A stretch of DNA of 44,505 nt. Origin: an uncultured Acidimicrobiales bacterium (lineage in GTDB: Bacteria > Actinomycetota > Acidimicrobiia > Acidimicrobiales > CALAML01). The stretch spans positions 1-44,505 of the forward strand of contig CALAML010000105.1 in the NCBI GenBank assembly GCA_937925845.1, given 5' to 3'. Position numbers and translations under genes: made by a program. Numbering within the stretch: the first letter of the stretch is position 1; the number at the start of each line of letters is the position of its first letter. The notes beneath the pieces were generated by a model. The model saw only the letters and a program-made list of their open reading frames with translations. It made no database searches and was not told the origin of the DNA. This document shows positions 8,432 to 16,837 of this stretch, piece by piece.

Positions 8432-9436
8432 CTAACCAACCAGCGCCTGCTGTGACCCGGTCAGCTGGGGCACCGGGGGGAGCTTGAATCGGCTGAGATC
8501 GCCAGCACTTTGCATCTCGGGGTATGTGTCGGTGTTATAGAACCGGTCGCTCCAGTTGGTGGTGGAGGTCAGGGTGGGCACCGCAGCCCGCCGCTGGGCG
8601 AGGACTTCGTCGCTGGCCCGTGACTTCGGCATCATGCACACGAGGCTGGCCGCTCGAATCAACGACGGTTTGTCTGGGTCGGATCGGGGCGCCGACTCGA
8701 GGCCGGGGCTCGAGCAGTGCACGGTGCGAGAGTCCCAGAGCATCATGTCGCCGGCTTCGAGGTGGGCCATGATCGGCGGAGTGGCGTGCAGCCTCGGGTC
8801 GTCGGCGGGGAAGCGGAAATGGTCGAGCCACTCGGGCAGGCGGCCGAGTCGCTCGGCGTAACGGTCGGGGATGTCGGCGAACCACTTGTGCGAGCCCGGG
8901 ATGAGGATGTTGCCACCCGTTGCCGGCGAGCTCGTCATCAGCGAGACAGCTCCCTGCACGCAGTGGAAACCGGGTCGGCTGATTGGGTGCTGGTCGACGT
9001 GCAACCACGACCCGCCGCGAGTCGTTGCCCATGCGGTGTCTATATCGGTGGGCCGCCACAGCGCCATGCCATCGAAGCTCGACAGGAGGTCGTCGTCGTC
9101 CCAAATCGACGCGAAGGCCGTCTTGATCGACGGCACCGACCGGGTGAACCACTGGGCCTCGCTGTGGCCGATACCGAGCGCGGGGATGATGCCGCCCGAG
9201 GTAACGATGGGCCACCGGTCGTCTCCCCAGGTGTTCAGGTCGTTGCGGTCGATACCGGTACCGAGCTGTTCCAGGTAGTCCCAGGTGAGATCGAGGGCGT
9301 GGCGCGCCTCGGCACGGGAGAGGGCGTTGGCAATAACGACGAACCCCTCCGACTCGAGGTGGGCCAGGCTTTCCTGGGACCCGGCCGCCAAGCGGGGGAC
9401 TTCGGTGTAGACCGGGGTGAGCTGCTGGGGACTCAT
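8432..9436 (-). CDS. Phytanoyl-CoA dioxygenase (PhyH) family protein, copy A
   Basis: The start is ATG 9436 (334 residues, beginning MSPQQLTPVYTEVPRL). It is a Fe(II)/2-oxoglutarate dioxygenase by motif: HVD in WLHVDQHPISRPG supplies two metal ligands and His in DSRTVHCSSPG the third; a following Arg in LIRAASLVCM may bind 2-oxoglutarate. The substrate is unknown; PhyH relatives hydroxylate acyl-CoAs, ectoine, phosphonates and other small molecules. It is exactly the same length as its neighbour, copy B, whose stop lies two bases before this ATG, so the two are translationally coupled tandem duplicates. The frame is open further upstream inside copy B, but that stretch is non-coding shadow. 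Confidence 0.9.
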   Translation of the reverse strand: MSPQQLTPVYTEVPRLAAGSQESLAHLESEGFVVIANALSRAEARHALDLTWDYLEQLGTGIDRNDLNTWGDDRWPIVTSGGIIPALGIGHSEAQWFTRSVPSIKTAFASIWDDDDLLSSFDGMALWRPTDIDTAWATTRGGSWLHVDQHPISRPGFHCVQGAVSLMTSSPATGGNILIPGSHKWFADIPDRYAERLGRLPEWLDHFRFPADDPRLHATPPIMAHLEAGDMMLWDSRTVHCSSPGLESAPRSDPDKPSLIRAASLVCMMPKSRASDEVLAQRRAAVPTLTSTTNWSDRFYNTDTYPEMQSAGDLSRFKLPPVPQLTGSQQALVG

Positions 9437-9438
9437 CG

Positions 9439-10443
9439 TTACCCGACGAGCGCTCGCTGGTTCTCGTCGAGCTGGGGAACCGGCGGCAATCGGTACTTGG
9501 TCGGGTCGCCCTCGCTCAGGACCATCGGGAACTGATCGGCGTTGACCCAGCGATCGCTCCAGTTGGTGGTGGAGATGCGCGATTCGACCGCCGAACGACG
9601 GTGGGCGATCACCTCGGGGTTCGATCGGGACTTGGGCATCATGCACACCAGGCTCGCCACCCTCAGCAGTTCGGGCGCGGCCGCGTCGGTTGTGACTTCG
9701 GCCTGTGGGCCGGGGCTCGAACAATGCACGGTGCGCGAGTCCCACAGCATCATGTCGCCCGCTTCCATGTGGGCCATGACCGGGGGCGTGGCTTGGAGCT
9801 GGGGATCATCGGTGGGGAAGCGGAAGTGGTCCTGCATCTCGGGAATGGCTGCGAGTCGGTCGGCGTACCGAACCGGAATGTCGGCAAACCATTTGTGTGA
9901 TCCGGGCACCACGATGTTGCCGCCGATGTCGGCTGACGTCCGGGTCAAGGTCACGGCACCCTGAACACACTGGAGGCCGGGTCGGCTGATCGGGTGTTGG
10001 TCGATGTGGAGCCACGCACCGCCACGGTCGGTCGCCCACGATGGATCGACGTCGGTTGGCCGCCAGAGGGCCATGCCGTCGAAGCTGACGAGCAGTTCGT
10101 CGTCATCCCACACCGCGGCGAACGCGTCCTTCACGGCCGGAGCCGAACGGATGAACCATTGGGCGGCGCTATGGCCTATCCCCTGGCTCGGCACGATGCC
10201 GCCATGCACGTTGATCGGCCACCGGTCGTCGCCCCAGGTGGAGACATCGCCGCGGTCGACGCCGGTGCCAAGCGACTCCAGATAGTTCCACGTGAGGTCG
10301 ATCGCATGATCGGCCTCGGTCGGGGAGAGAGCGTTGGCAATGACGACGTACCCCTCAGATTCGAGATGATCGAGACTCTCCTGTGACCCCGCGGGAAGAC
10401 GGGGAACATGGACGTATTGGGGGTGGAGTTGGCCGCCAGGCAT
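9439..10443 (-). CDS. Phytanoyl-CoA dioxygenase (PhyH) family protein, copy B
   Basis: A 334-residue paralogue of copy A; I count 72 identities in the first 100 aligned residues, with no gaps. It keeps the Fe(II) ligands in WLHIDQHPISRPG and DSRTVHCSSPG. AAAGGA stands eight bases before the ATG, a good ribosome site, whereas copy A has none and relies on coupling. Differences cluster near the N-terminus, in the stretch after DDRWPI, and around residues 240-260 after the distal His, where substrate choice could differ. It is divergent from the SDR gene across a 110-base promoter region. Confidence 0.9.
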   Translation of the reverse strand: MPGGQLHPQYVHVPRLPAGSQESLDHLESEGYVVIANALSPTEADHAIDLTWNYLESLGTGVDRGDVSTWGDDRWPINVHGGIVPSQGIGHSAAQWFIRSAPAVKDAFAAVWDDDELLVSFDGMALWRPTDVDPSWATDRGGAWLHIDQHPISRPGLQCVQGAVTLTRTSADIGGNIVVPGSHKWFADIPVRYADRLAAIPEMQDHFRFPTDDPQLQATPPVMAHMEAGDMMLWDSRTVHCSSPGPQAEVTTDAAAPELLRVASLVCMMPKSRSNPEVIAHRRSAVESRISTTNWSDRWVNADQFPMVLSEGDPTKYRLPPVPQLDENQRALVG

Positions 10444-10553
10444 AACTCAGTCCTTTCGGGGTGAGTTAGCTCAACAGTACCTTGCGTCTGACTGATACTG
10501 GATAAGGGCCGAGACGTGCGGCTCGAGAATGGCCGGTCCCCTATGGTTGGCCA
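10444..10553. promoter_or_regulatory. Divergent promoter region with inverted-repeat operator candidate
   Basis: This 110-base gap separates the PhyH pair (minus) from the SDR gene (plus). It contains the perfect inverted repeat TGAGTTAGCTCA (10462-10473), and a further inverted half-site AACTCA at 10444-10449 matches TGAGTT at 10462-10467. Such spacing is typical of a dimeric repressor site that could control both directions, but no regulator gene is adjacent. No convincing -35/-10 pair was found by eye. Confidence 0.4.
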
Positions 10554-11321
10554 ATGGAACTTCGACTTGATGGAAAAGTGGCGCTCGTGACCGGCGGATC
10601 ACGCGGGATCGGCAAGGAGATCGCCAAGTACTTCTCCGAAGCCGGGGCCCGAGTGATGATCTCAAGCCGCAAGCCCGAGGGCTGTGAAGCTGCCGCCGAA
10701 GAACTTGGCAACGGGGTGACCTGGCGGGCCGGCAACAGTGGCAACCTTGAAGACGCCGAGTCGATCATCGACGCCACGCTTGAAGAACACGGCGGGCTCG
10801 ACATCCTGGTGAACAACGCGGCCACCAACCCCTACGCCGGACCGCTGATCGACATCGATGTACCCCGATGGGACAAAATCATGTCGGTCAACGTGACCGC
10901 ACCGCTGATGTGGACCCAACTCTGCTGGAACAAGCGGTGGAAGGACGGGGCCGACGACCAGGGGGCCAGCGTGATCAACCTGGCGTCGGTGGGCGCCTTC
11001 GCCACGAACCGCGACATCTCGGCCTACGGCATCTCCAAGTCGACCCTGATTCGAGTGACCGAACAGCTCTCGGTGGAAATGGCGCCGAAGGTGCGGGTGA
11101 ACGCCATCGCCCCCGGGCTGATCAAAACCGACTTCGCCAAGTTCCTCTGGGAGGACGGCCGCGGCGACAAGGTGGCCCAGGCCTACCCGCTGAAACGACT
11201 CGGCGAAGTGACCGACATCGCCGAAGCGGCCATGTACCTCGCCGCAGCCGCCACCTGGATGACCGGCGAAGTCATCACCCTCGACGGCGGTGGAAGAAGA
11301 AGCTTCCCCATGCTCGCGTAA
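10554..11321 (+). CDS. Short-chain dehydrogenase/reductase (SDR)
   Basis: A classical 255-residue SDR: cofactor motif TGGSRGIG near the N-terminus, NNAAT in the core, a catalytic Ser in INLASVGA and the Tyr-x3-Lys YGISK. The Arg pair SSRK after the second strand suggests NADP(H) preference. It resembles 3-oxoacyl reductases and glucose dehydrogenase-like SDRs; the substrate is unknown. It is divergent from the PhyH pair and convergent with the flavoprotein gene, separated from the latter by a large hairpin. Co-regulation with the PhyH genes through the shared region is possible. Confidence 0.92.
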   Translation: MELRLDGKVALVTGGSRGIGKEIAKYFSEAGARVMISSRKPEGCEAAAEELGNGVTWRAGNSGNLEDAESIIDATLEEHGGLDILVNNAATNPYAGPLIDIDVPRWDKIMSVNVTAPLMWTQLCWNKRWKDGADDQGASVINLASVGAFATNRDISAYGISKSTLIRVTEQLSVEMAPKVRVNAIAPGLIKTDFAKFLWEDGRGDKVAQAYPLKRLGEVTDIAEAAMYLAAAATWMTGEVITLDGGGRRSFPMLA

Positions 11322-11341
11322 GACTCCCTCCGGGGGGCCGT

Positions 11342-11408
11342 CCAAAAACCCGAAATGTCGGAAGAAAACGACAAACTTTGTCGCATTTTTCCGACACTTC
11401 GGTTTTGG
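11342..11408. repeat. Large nested hairpin with TGTCGGAA/TTCCGACA arms
   Basis: Outer arms CCAAAAACCCGAAATGTCGGAA (11342-11363, given in two parts: CCAAAAACCC and GAAATGTCGGAA) pair imperfectly with TTCCGACACTTCGGTTTTGG (11389-11408). An inner perfect stem CGACAAA-C-TTTGTCG is at 11369-11383. It sits between the convergent SDR and flavoprotein genes and so probably ends both transcripts. Its outer arms closely match those of the hairpin at 39573-39626, pointing to a dispersed repeat family. Confidence 0.75.
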
Positions 11409-11413
11409 GTGGC

Positions 11414-13897
11414 TCAGACTTCGGCGCTGCGGAGATCGTCGTTCTTGGGGTCATACACCGGATTGTCGAGCACCCGGGCGGTGCACATCTCGTCGAGCAA
11501 CAACACCTCGAGGGCGGCGCCACCCTGCGCTGCTTCGGCGCTGGCGGCATCGATGTAAGCGAAGGCCAGGCTCTTGTTCACCGAGAAGCCAAAGCCGCCG
11601 CTGGTCGTGAGGCCAACCGCCTCACCGTTCAGGAACACACCCTCGCCACCGTGGCAATCCACACCGTCGATGGTGTCGCCACCCGGAGCATCAACTTCGA
11701 GATACACCAGCCGCCAGTCGTTGCCGGTGGCGGGAGCCTGGGCCGCAGCCTTGCCGACGTAGTCCTTGTCGTCTCGAAGGAAGAAGCTCACGCCCGCCTG
11801 GAGCGGCCCGATGTCGTGGGTGAGCTCGTGGCGGGTCAGGTAGGCCTTCTCCATACGGAGGCTGTTCAGCGCATGACTCCCGAAATCGACCAGACCGAGG
11901 TCGGCGCCAGCCTCAAAGAGGGCGTCGTACACGGCCAGCATGTCGGCCATCTGGCAGTGCAGCTCCCAACCCAACGAGCCGGTGAAACCAACCCGAAGGG
12001 CCCGAACCACCTTGCCGGCCACGGTGATATCGCGACCTGACAACCAGGGGAAACCCTCATGGGACACGTCGTCGTCGGTCACCCGCGACAACAGCGTGCG
12101 GGCCTTGGGCCCGGCGATCACCAGCGTGCCGATCTCAATAGTGCGATCGACAACGGTGACGTCCTCCTCGATGGCTTCGCCGTCGAGGCCGATCCCTACG
12201 TTCTGGTTCAACCAGTCGAAGTCGCGCTGTTCGCCCATCGGGCCGCTGATCAAATAGAAGCGCTCGTTGCCGTCGGCGTCGGGCTCAAGCAGGGTAATGG
12301 TGAACTCGGTCTCGACCCGACCGGTTGGGGTCAAGGCGTAGGTCAGCGTCATCTTGCCGCTCTTGGTCGGCACCCGGTTGGTGGTGAGCCGATCCAGGAA
12401 CGCACGCCCGTCGGCACCACTCACCTCGTAGCGAGCGAACGCGGTCAGGTCCATAACCCCGACGTCGTTGCGCACGGCGTCGCACTCGGCCCGCACCGCT
12501 TCCCACCAGCCAGCCCGGCGATGGCTGAACTGATCCTCCAGCGGCTGATCCTCGGGCACAAACCACTTCGGCTGTTCCCAGCCGTATGCCTGGCCATGAA
12601 TGCCCCGCTTTTCGATCATGCGCTCATAGACACCCGACGTACGCACCGGACGATGGGCAAACCGCTCCTCGCCCGGGATCGGCGCCTTAAACATCCACTC
12701 GTAGTCTTCGATGCTCTTGGCCACGACGTAGTCGGGCGTGATCCAACCAAACCGGCGCGGGTCGTAGTGACGCAGGCTGAGCTCGGTCTCCCCGTGCACC
12801 ATCCAGCGGGCCAACTCGCGGCCGGCACCCGGGCCCCAAGCCAGGCCGATACTCGAACCGGTGTTGATCCAGAAGTTGCGCAGGCCCGGAGCGGGGCCAA
12901 GCAGCATGTGGGCGTCGGTGGTGTGGGTGATCGCACCGTGGATCACCGACTTGATGCCGAGGTCGGCCATACAGGGAATGCGGCGGAAGGCTTCCTCGAG
13001 CCACGGCGCAATCTTGTCGTAATCCTCCGGGAACAGTGGGTTCTCCGCTTCCCACGGCACACCCTCGGGCCAGCAGGCCTCGGCACCCCGGTGCTCGTAG
13101 ATGCCAATCAGCCCCGACAGCTGCTCCTGCCGGAGATAGCCGGCCACCCGGTTATCGCGCATCACCGGCATCTCCCGATCGGCGGCCTCGAACTCGGGAA
13201 CCGTTTCGGTGACGATGTAGTGGTGCAACACGTTGGCCTGAGCGGTGCGGGCGCCGGCCATCTGGCTCACCTGGTCGCCGTAACAGCCAGCACAGTCGAC
13301 GACGTGTTCGGCGGTGACCGTGCCCTTTTCGGTCACGACATCCCAATGGCCGTCGGCGCGGGAGTTGATCTCGACTACCCGGTTCCGTCGCGAGATCTGA
13401 GCGCCCAGCGCCCTGGCCCCGCCGACAAAGGCCATCGTGGCACCGGTGGGATCGACGTGACCCTCCCCTTCGGTCCAGATCGCACCGAGACAGTCGGTGA
13501 AGTCGTAAACCGGGTTCAGCTCCGCCGCCTCAGAGGGGCTGACCAGTTCGATCGGGTAACCGATGTAGCGGCCGATGCCGAGTTGGGCCTTCAGGGCGTC
13601 GAGCTCGGCCTCGTTGTAGGCCACCCGCAAACCGCCGGGCTGATGGAACGACAGCCCCTGACCCGTCTCCTCGCCCAACGTTTCATAGGTCTCGATGGCG
13701 TAGTGGTGGAAGGCGGCAGTTGTGTAGTCGCCAACCGATCGGGTGATCTGACCGGCGGCATGCCAGGTGGATCCCGAAGTGAGCTCGGCCTTTTCGACCA
13801 ACAAGATGTCGGTCCAGCCCTCCTTGGCGAGGTGATAGAGCAACGAGGCCCCGTGAATTCCACCGCCGATGATCACTACTCGCGCTTGATCTTGCAC
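11414..13897 (-). CDS. FAD-dependent oxidoreductase with GcvT domains (dimethylglycine/sarcosine dehydrogenase-like)
   Basis: An 827-residue fusion in the usual order of the dimethylglycine and sarcosine dehydrogenase family: an N-terminal DAO-type FAD domain (VVIIGGGIHGASLLYHLA, residues 7-24), a FAO middle domain, then a folate-binding GcvT domain and its C-terminal barrel. His46 in STWHAAG corresponds to the residue that binds FAD covalently in the mammalian enzymes. It should oxidatively remove an N-methyl group and pass the one-carbon unit to tetrahydrofolate. The start is GTG 13897 with GAGG six bases upstream. The exact amine is not predictable from the sequence. The gene converges on the SDR and may form part of the same catabolic group. 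Confidence 0.93.
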   Translation of the reverse strand: MQDQARVVIIGGGIHGASLLYHLAKEGWTDILLVEKAELTSGSTWHAAGQITRSVGDYTTAAFHHYAIETYETLGEETGQGLSFHQPGGLRVAYNEAELDALKAQLGIGRYIGYPIELVSPSEAAELNPVYDFTDCLGAIWTEGEGHVDPTGATMAFVGGARALGAQISRRNRVVEINSRADGHWDVVTEKGTVTAEHVVDCAGCYGDQVSQMAGARTAQANVLHHYIVTETVPEFEAADREMPVMRDNRVAGYLRQEQLSGLIGIYEHRGAEACWPEGVPWEAENPLFPEDYDKIAPWLEEAFRRIPCMADLGIKSVIHGAITHTTDAHMLLGPAPGLRNFWINTGSSIGLAWGPGAGRELARWMVHGETELSLRHYDPRRFGWITPDYVVAKSIEDYEWMFKAPIPGEERFAHRPVRTSGVYERMIEKRGIHGQAYGWEQPKWFVPEDQPLEDQFSHRRAGWWEAVRAECDAVRNDVGVMDLTAFARYEVSGADGRAFLDRLTTNRVPTKSGKMTLTYALTPTGRVETEFTITLLEPDADGNERFYLISGPMGEQRDFDWLNQNVGIGLDGEAIEEDVTVVDRTIEIGTLVIAGPKARTLLSRVTDDDVSHEGFPWLSGRDITVAGKVVRALRVGFTGSLGWELHCQMADMLAVYDALFEAGADLGLVDFGSHALNSLRMEKAYLTRHELTHDIGPLQAGVSFFLRDDKDYVGKAAAQAPATGNDWRLVYLEVDAPGGDTIDGVDCHGGEGVFLNGEAVGLTTSGGFGFSVNKSLAFAYIDAASAEAAQGGAALEVLLLDEMCTARVLDNPVYDPKNDDLRSAEV

Positions 13898-14035
13898 GCG
13901 TTCCTCAACTTCTGTGCTTGGCCCGAAGGCGGAAATAGGGGGAGTGGGACGACCGTCCGAAACGAACGCTCCACAAGGAGTTCTCGAAGACTTTGGGCGA
14001 TCGGGACAGCTAGCAGTTGGGCGTCGGCACGCTGG

Positions 14036-14206
14036 CTAACCGATCAACTGGGCAACCAACAACCCAAGAATGGGCAGTGCCATCAGCAGACACATCGCGA
14101 TGGCCGCAACCTGCAAACGTCGCTGGCGGGCCGAGGTTGATGTTGCCATTGACGCGACATATTCAGCGTCATCGCCATCGTCCCAGTCGTCGGGCTCGGT
14201 CTGCAT
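14036..14206 (-). CDS. Small acidic-headed single-pass membrane protein, 56 residues
   Basis: The frame begins MQTEPDDWDDGDDAEYVASM, has a basic patch ARQRRLQ, then a C-terminal hydrophobic helix AIAMCLLMALPILGLLVAQL ending IG. This order, acidic soluble head then helix at the extreme C-terminus, suggests a tail-anchored-like membrane protein. It lies 138 bases upstream of the flavoprotein gene on the same strand. No good ribosome site precedes the ATG, so the call rests on length, composition and codon pattern. No family is recognised. Confidence 0.5.
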   Translation of the reverse strand: MQTEPDDWDDGDDAEYVASMATSTSARQRRLQVAAIAMCLLMALPILGLLVAQLIG

Positions 14207-14246
14207 TACTGCAGGCTATGGGAGACAACCGTCACTTGTCGATAGC

Positions 14247-14414
14247 TAGCGGTGTGTCGCCAAAATACTGGTGCGGTCTGGACGGGCCCCGACGCCGCTG
14301 GCTGCGTCCTCGACGCCTCCCTACCGGACGAGGTAAGTCGGGGATCTGCGTCCTTGCCAGGCGACGCCGGATGCCTCGCCCAGGCCGCGACATTATTTCA
14401 GCGACACACCGCTA
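14247..14414. mobile_element. MITE-like long inverted repeat bounded by TA
   Basis: Perfect 15-base arms CTAGCGGTGTGTCGC (14246-14260) and GCGACACACCGCTAG (14401-14415) face each other, and imperfect complementarity continues inward (for example the arm segments containing AAATA and GCGG), so nearly the whole 160-odd bases could fold on itself. TA stands at each outer edge, as expected for insertion by an IS630/Tc1-type transposase, which duplicates TA. No transposase is encoded inside. It sits between the 56-residue protein gene and the esterase gene. A structured RNA is an alternative reading. Confidence 0.55.
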
Positions 14415-14417
14415 GAG

Positions 14418-14882
14418 GCTCAAACTGCGAGCCCAAAAGGTTCGGAGGGGCCGTTCCTCTCCCAGAACAGCCCCTCCTTCGCTCGATCTCCCGGACTTCC
14501 CCGGTCAGAAACGAACCATGCTCGGACTTAAACAAAAGTAAAGAGAAGTGTCAACGCCCAGGGCTATTGTCACACCGTTCGGCCACTCTTGGTGACAACC
14601 GACGCCATCGGATGCAGTAATGAGCTAGCAATGGGACGGGGTCGCGGCCATCGTGCGGCTGTTCGACGGCCCACCGACCGTGGTCACAGACCGACGCAGG
14701 TGATCATCCGTGAATGGGAGAACGTGCTGAACTCGTCCCGCCTGAACACTGTTACTTTTTCTAATAGTCGGAGGCCAGAAACTTGTGTCCAGCGTCACAA
14801 TCACTTACTTTAATGACATTCACCTTTCAGCTAACAAAGTTAGCTGAAGAGGTGTTGGTCCGAATGACAAAGAGGATTCCTC
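14418..14882. other. Gene-free stretch with two hairpins upstream of the esterase gene
   Basis: No convincing coding frame is seen. A stem GGAGGGGC ... GCCCCTCC with inner GTTC/GAAC lies at 14444-14477. Another, CACCTTTCAGCTAAC / GTTAGCTGAAGAGGTG with an AAA loop (14821-14854), is in the leader of the GDSL esterase and contains the perfect 21-base centre made of TCAGCTAAC, AAA and GTTAGCTGA. A possible promoter, TTGTGT then 17 bases then TACTTT, begins near 14783. The stretch is richer in A and T than the neighbours. Confidence 0.5.
14821..14854 (+). promoter_or_regulatory. Leader hairpin or operator before the GDSL esterase
   Basis: CACCTTTCAGCTAAC and GTTAGCTGAAGAGGTG form arms around an AAA loop, with one bulged base. 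It ends about 28 bases before the ATG at 14883. It may be an operator for a dimeric regulator or an RNA hairpin affecting translation. No attenuator-like alternative pairing was recognised. Confidence 0.4.
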
Positions 14883-16082
14883 ATGAAGCGTTTGCTGGTT
14901 CTACCGATTGCCGTCCTGACCGTTCTTCTGCTTGCCGTGGTTCCGGTAGATCCGGCAGCCGCAGCCAAGGGCGGCAAGAAGGGCGGAGGTGGCGGCGATG
15001 ATGGTGGCGGTGGCACCGATCCGGTAGCCACCCAACCCACAGCCGCGGTTTCGTTAGGCGACAGCTATATCTCCGGAGAGGGCGGCCGCTGGGAAGGCAA
15101 CTGGGCATCGTCCTCCGGCGACCGAGGCGGCACCGACCGGGCCGCCTACCGCCAGCGCAAGACCTGGTACTACGACGCCAGCCGCGTCTACGGTGCCACC
15201 GACACCAACGGTTGCCACCGCTCCGACACCGCCCAGATCAACACCGCCAACCTGGCGGTTGATGCCCGCTTCAACCTGGCGTGCTCGGGAGCGGTGTCGG
15301 CCAACATCTACCGAGGCTCCAACGGCGGACAGTGGAAGAACGGCGAAGCTCCTCAGGCTGATCAATTGGCCAGCGTGGCCGCCACCCACGACGTCGAACT
15401 GATCGCGCTGTCGATCGGGGGCAACGACCTCGGCTTTGTCGACGCACTTCTGGACTGCATCATCGGCTACAACACCAGCCCGACCTGGTGGAAGAACACC
15501 TGCAACGCCGACCAACAGAACAACATCGACAACCGGATGGCTGGCGCCATGGCTGGTGTGAGCAAGTCGATCGACGAGATCCGGGCCGTCATGTCGGCTG
15601 CCGGCCAGGCTCCGGATAGCTACCGCCTTGTGCTTCAGAGCTACGCCTCGCCGGTGCCTCGCGGAGCGGACTTCCGCTACAGCGAAGGTGGCTGGGACCG
15701 CACCAACACCGGCGGCTGTCCGTTCTGGAACGTCGACGCCACCTGGGCCCGTGACTCGCTGATTCCCCAAATCAGCAACAACCTGGCCGCCGTCGCGGCA
15801 TCCAAGGGCGTGGAGTTCCTCGACCTGAGCAACGCCTTTGAAGGCCGGGAGATCTGTTCGAACCGTGCCGCTCAGGGCTCGGGTGAAAACGCCGAGTGGG
15901 GACGCTTCCTGACCACCGGGCTCGGCCAGGGTGAGGCCCAGGAATCGATCCACCCGAACGCACTTGGCCAGCGGGCCCAGGGCGCCTGCCTCGGTGCGGT
16001 GTTTGCCGCCGCCCCGGGCAACTACGCCTGCGACAACATCGCAGGCCAGGGACCGAGCTCGATGGCTCTTTCGGCCCGGTAG
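14883..16082 (+). CDS. Secreted SGNH/GDSL-family esterase or lipase
   Basis: A 399-residue exported protein: signal peptide MKRLLVLPIAVLTVLLLAVV with cleavage near PAAAA, a short Gly/Asp-rich spacer, then block I VSLGDSYISGEG with nucleophile Ser61, block III SIGGNDLGF, and block V SIHPNALGQ with the catalytic His. The pattern follows the actinobacterial secreted esterases related to Streptomyces scabies esterase. Several cysteines after residue 80 could form disulphides. It probably hydrolyses acyl esters outside the cell. GAGG precedes the ATG, and a terminator hairpin follows the stop. Confidence 0.93.
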   Translation: MKRLLVLPIAVLTVLLLAVVPVDPAAAAKGGKKGGGGGDDGGGGTDPVATQPTAAVSLGDSYISGEGGRWEGNWASSSGDRGGTDRAAYRQRKTWYYDASRVYGATDTNGCHRSDTAQINTANLAVDARFNLACSGAVSANIYRGSNGGQWKNGEAPQADQLASVAATHDVELIALSIGGNDLGFVDALLDCIIGYNTSPTWWKNTCNADQQNNIDNRMAGAMAGVSKSIDEIRAVMSAAGQAPDSYRLVLQSYASPVPRGADFRYSEGGWDRTNTGGCPFWNVDATWARDSLIPQISNNLAAVAASKGVEFLDLSNAFEGREICSNRAAQGSGENAEWGRFLTTGLGQGEAQESIHPNALGQRAQGACLGAVFAAAPGNYACDNIAGQGPSSMALSAR

Positions 16083-16106
16083 GCGGTCGGACCAAGCAAC
16101 TCCCCA

Positions 16107-16137
16107 GGGGCGTCTGGCACCAACGGTGCCAGGCGCC
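16107..16137 (+). terminator. Intrinsic-type terminator after the esterase gene
   Basis: GGCGTCTGGCACC pairs with GGTGCCAGGCGCC around an AAC loop, with one mismatch, followed by CTTTGCTGTTT. The position 25 bases after the stop and the T-rich tail fit a terminator. Confidence 0.7.
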
Positions 16138-16261
16138 CTTTGCTGTTTCTGGACTCTTCAGACCTTGAGACCTGTGTCCTCAACTCCACGCGGTCGCGGC
16201 CGACTCTCAGCATCTAGGAACCCCGGACCTCAACCGTTTTTCGCACGGGACGCTGGTACTG

Positions 16262-16825
16262 ATGGCCACTCCACAAACGAACCAGAAGCAACGAACACCC
16301 GCACCGCCATCCGCACCCGCCCTCTGCCGTTGCGGAGTCATCGCCTTTGCCCGGTGTGGCCACTGTCGCCGCGCCCAATGCCGCACCCACCTGGCCCGCC
16401 CCAACGGCGAATGCCGACGATGCGAGCGCGAACGACTGGCAGTGGAACACCGGCTGGACGCCCAGCGCCAACGCCAGGAGCTGGCCGAGCGTCCCGAGCG
16501 GCTCGACGAGTTCTGGACCGCCGGCCGCAAAGGCCGCATCCGGCTGATCTGGAACGACTTTGCCCTCGGACCCCGCGGGTTTGGGCGAGAATTCATCACC
16601 CCCGACACCGACGGCTACCCCGAACTGACCGACACCGGCGAGCCACCACGATTGGTTCGGATGTGCATCACCGGCAGCGTGGTCGATGTACGACGCGACG
16701 GCCGCCGGTTCAACGGTCGACACTTCATCTGCCGCTGGAGCGAATTCGAAGACGCGTTCCTGGCCGAAGGCATGCCCTGGCTACGCCACACGATCCGCCA
16801 CGTCCTGCTCACCGGTCATCCCTAA
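16262..16825 (+). CDS. Hypothetical protein with N-terminal cysteine-rich zinc-binding region
   Basis: A 187-residue protein. After a Pro-rich lead come LCRCG, RCGHCRRAQCRTH and ECRRCERER, seven cysteines and a histidine spaced like a small zinc finger (B-box/RING-like). A charged, probably helical segment follows (AVEHRLDAQRQRQELAERPE), then a C-terminal half with GRIRLIWNDF and FICRWSEFEDAFLAEGMPW that is not recognised. The start is the ATG at 16262 without a strong ribosome site. GC-rich third positions support it over antisense frames. It may bind a protein or nucleic acid through the zinc module. Confidence 0.65.
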   Translation: MATPQTNQKQRTPAPPSAPALCRCGVIAFARCGHCRRAQCRTHLARPNGECRRCERERLAVEHRLDAQRQRQELAERPERLDEFWTAGRKGRIRLIWNDFALGPRGFGREFITPDTDGYPELTDTGEPPRLVRMCITGSVVDVRRDGRRFNGRHFICRWSEFEDAFLAEGMPWLRHTIRHVLLTGHP

Positions 16826-16837
16826 GCGGCCTGCTTT

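Noticed and set aside
9437..9745. Upstream extension of PhyH copy A
   Set aside because: It overlaps copy B in another frame and has Arg/Pro-rich shadow composition; equal lengths of the two copies fix the start at 9436.
12059..14140. Long plus-strand frame opposite the flavoprotein
   Set aside because: No recognisable motif, shadow composition, and the flavoprotein on the other strand is unambiguous.
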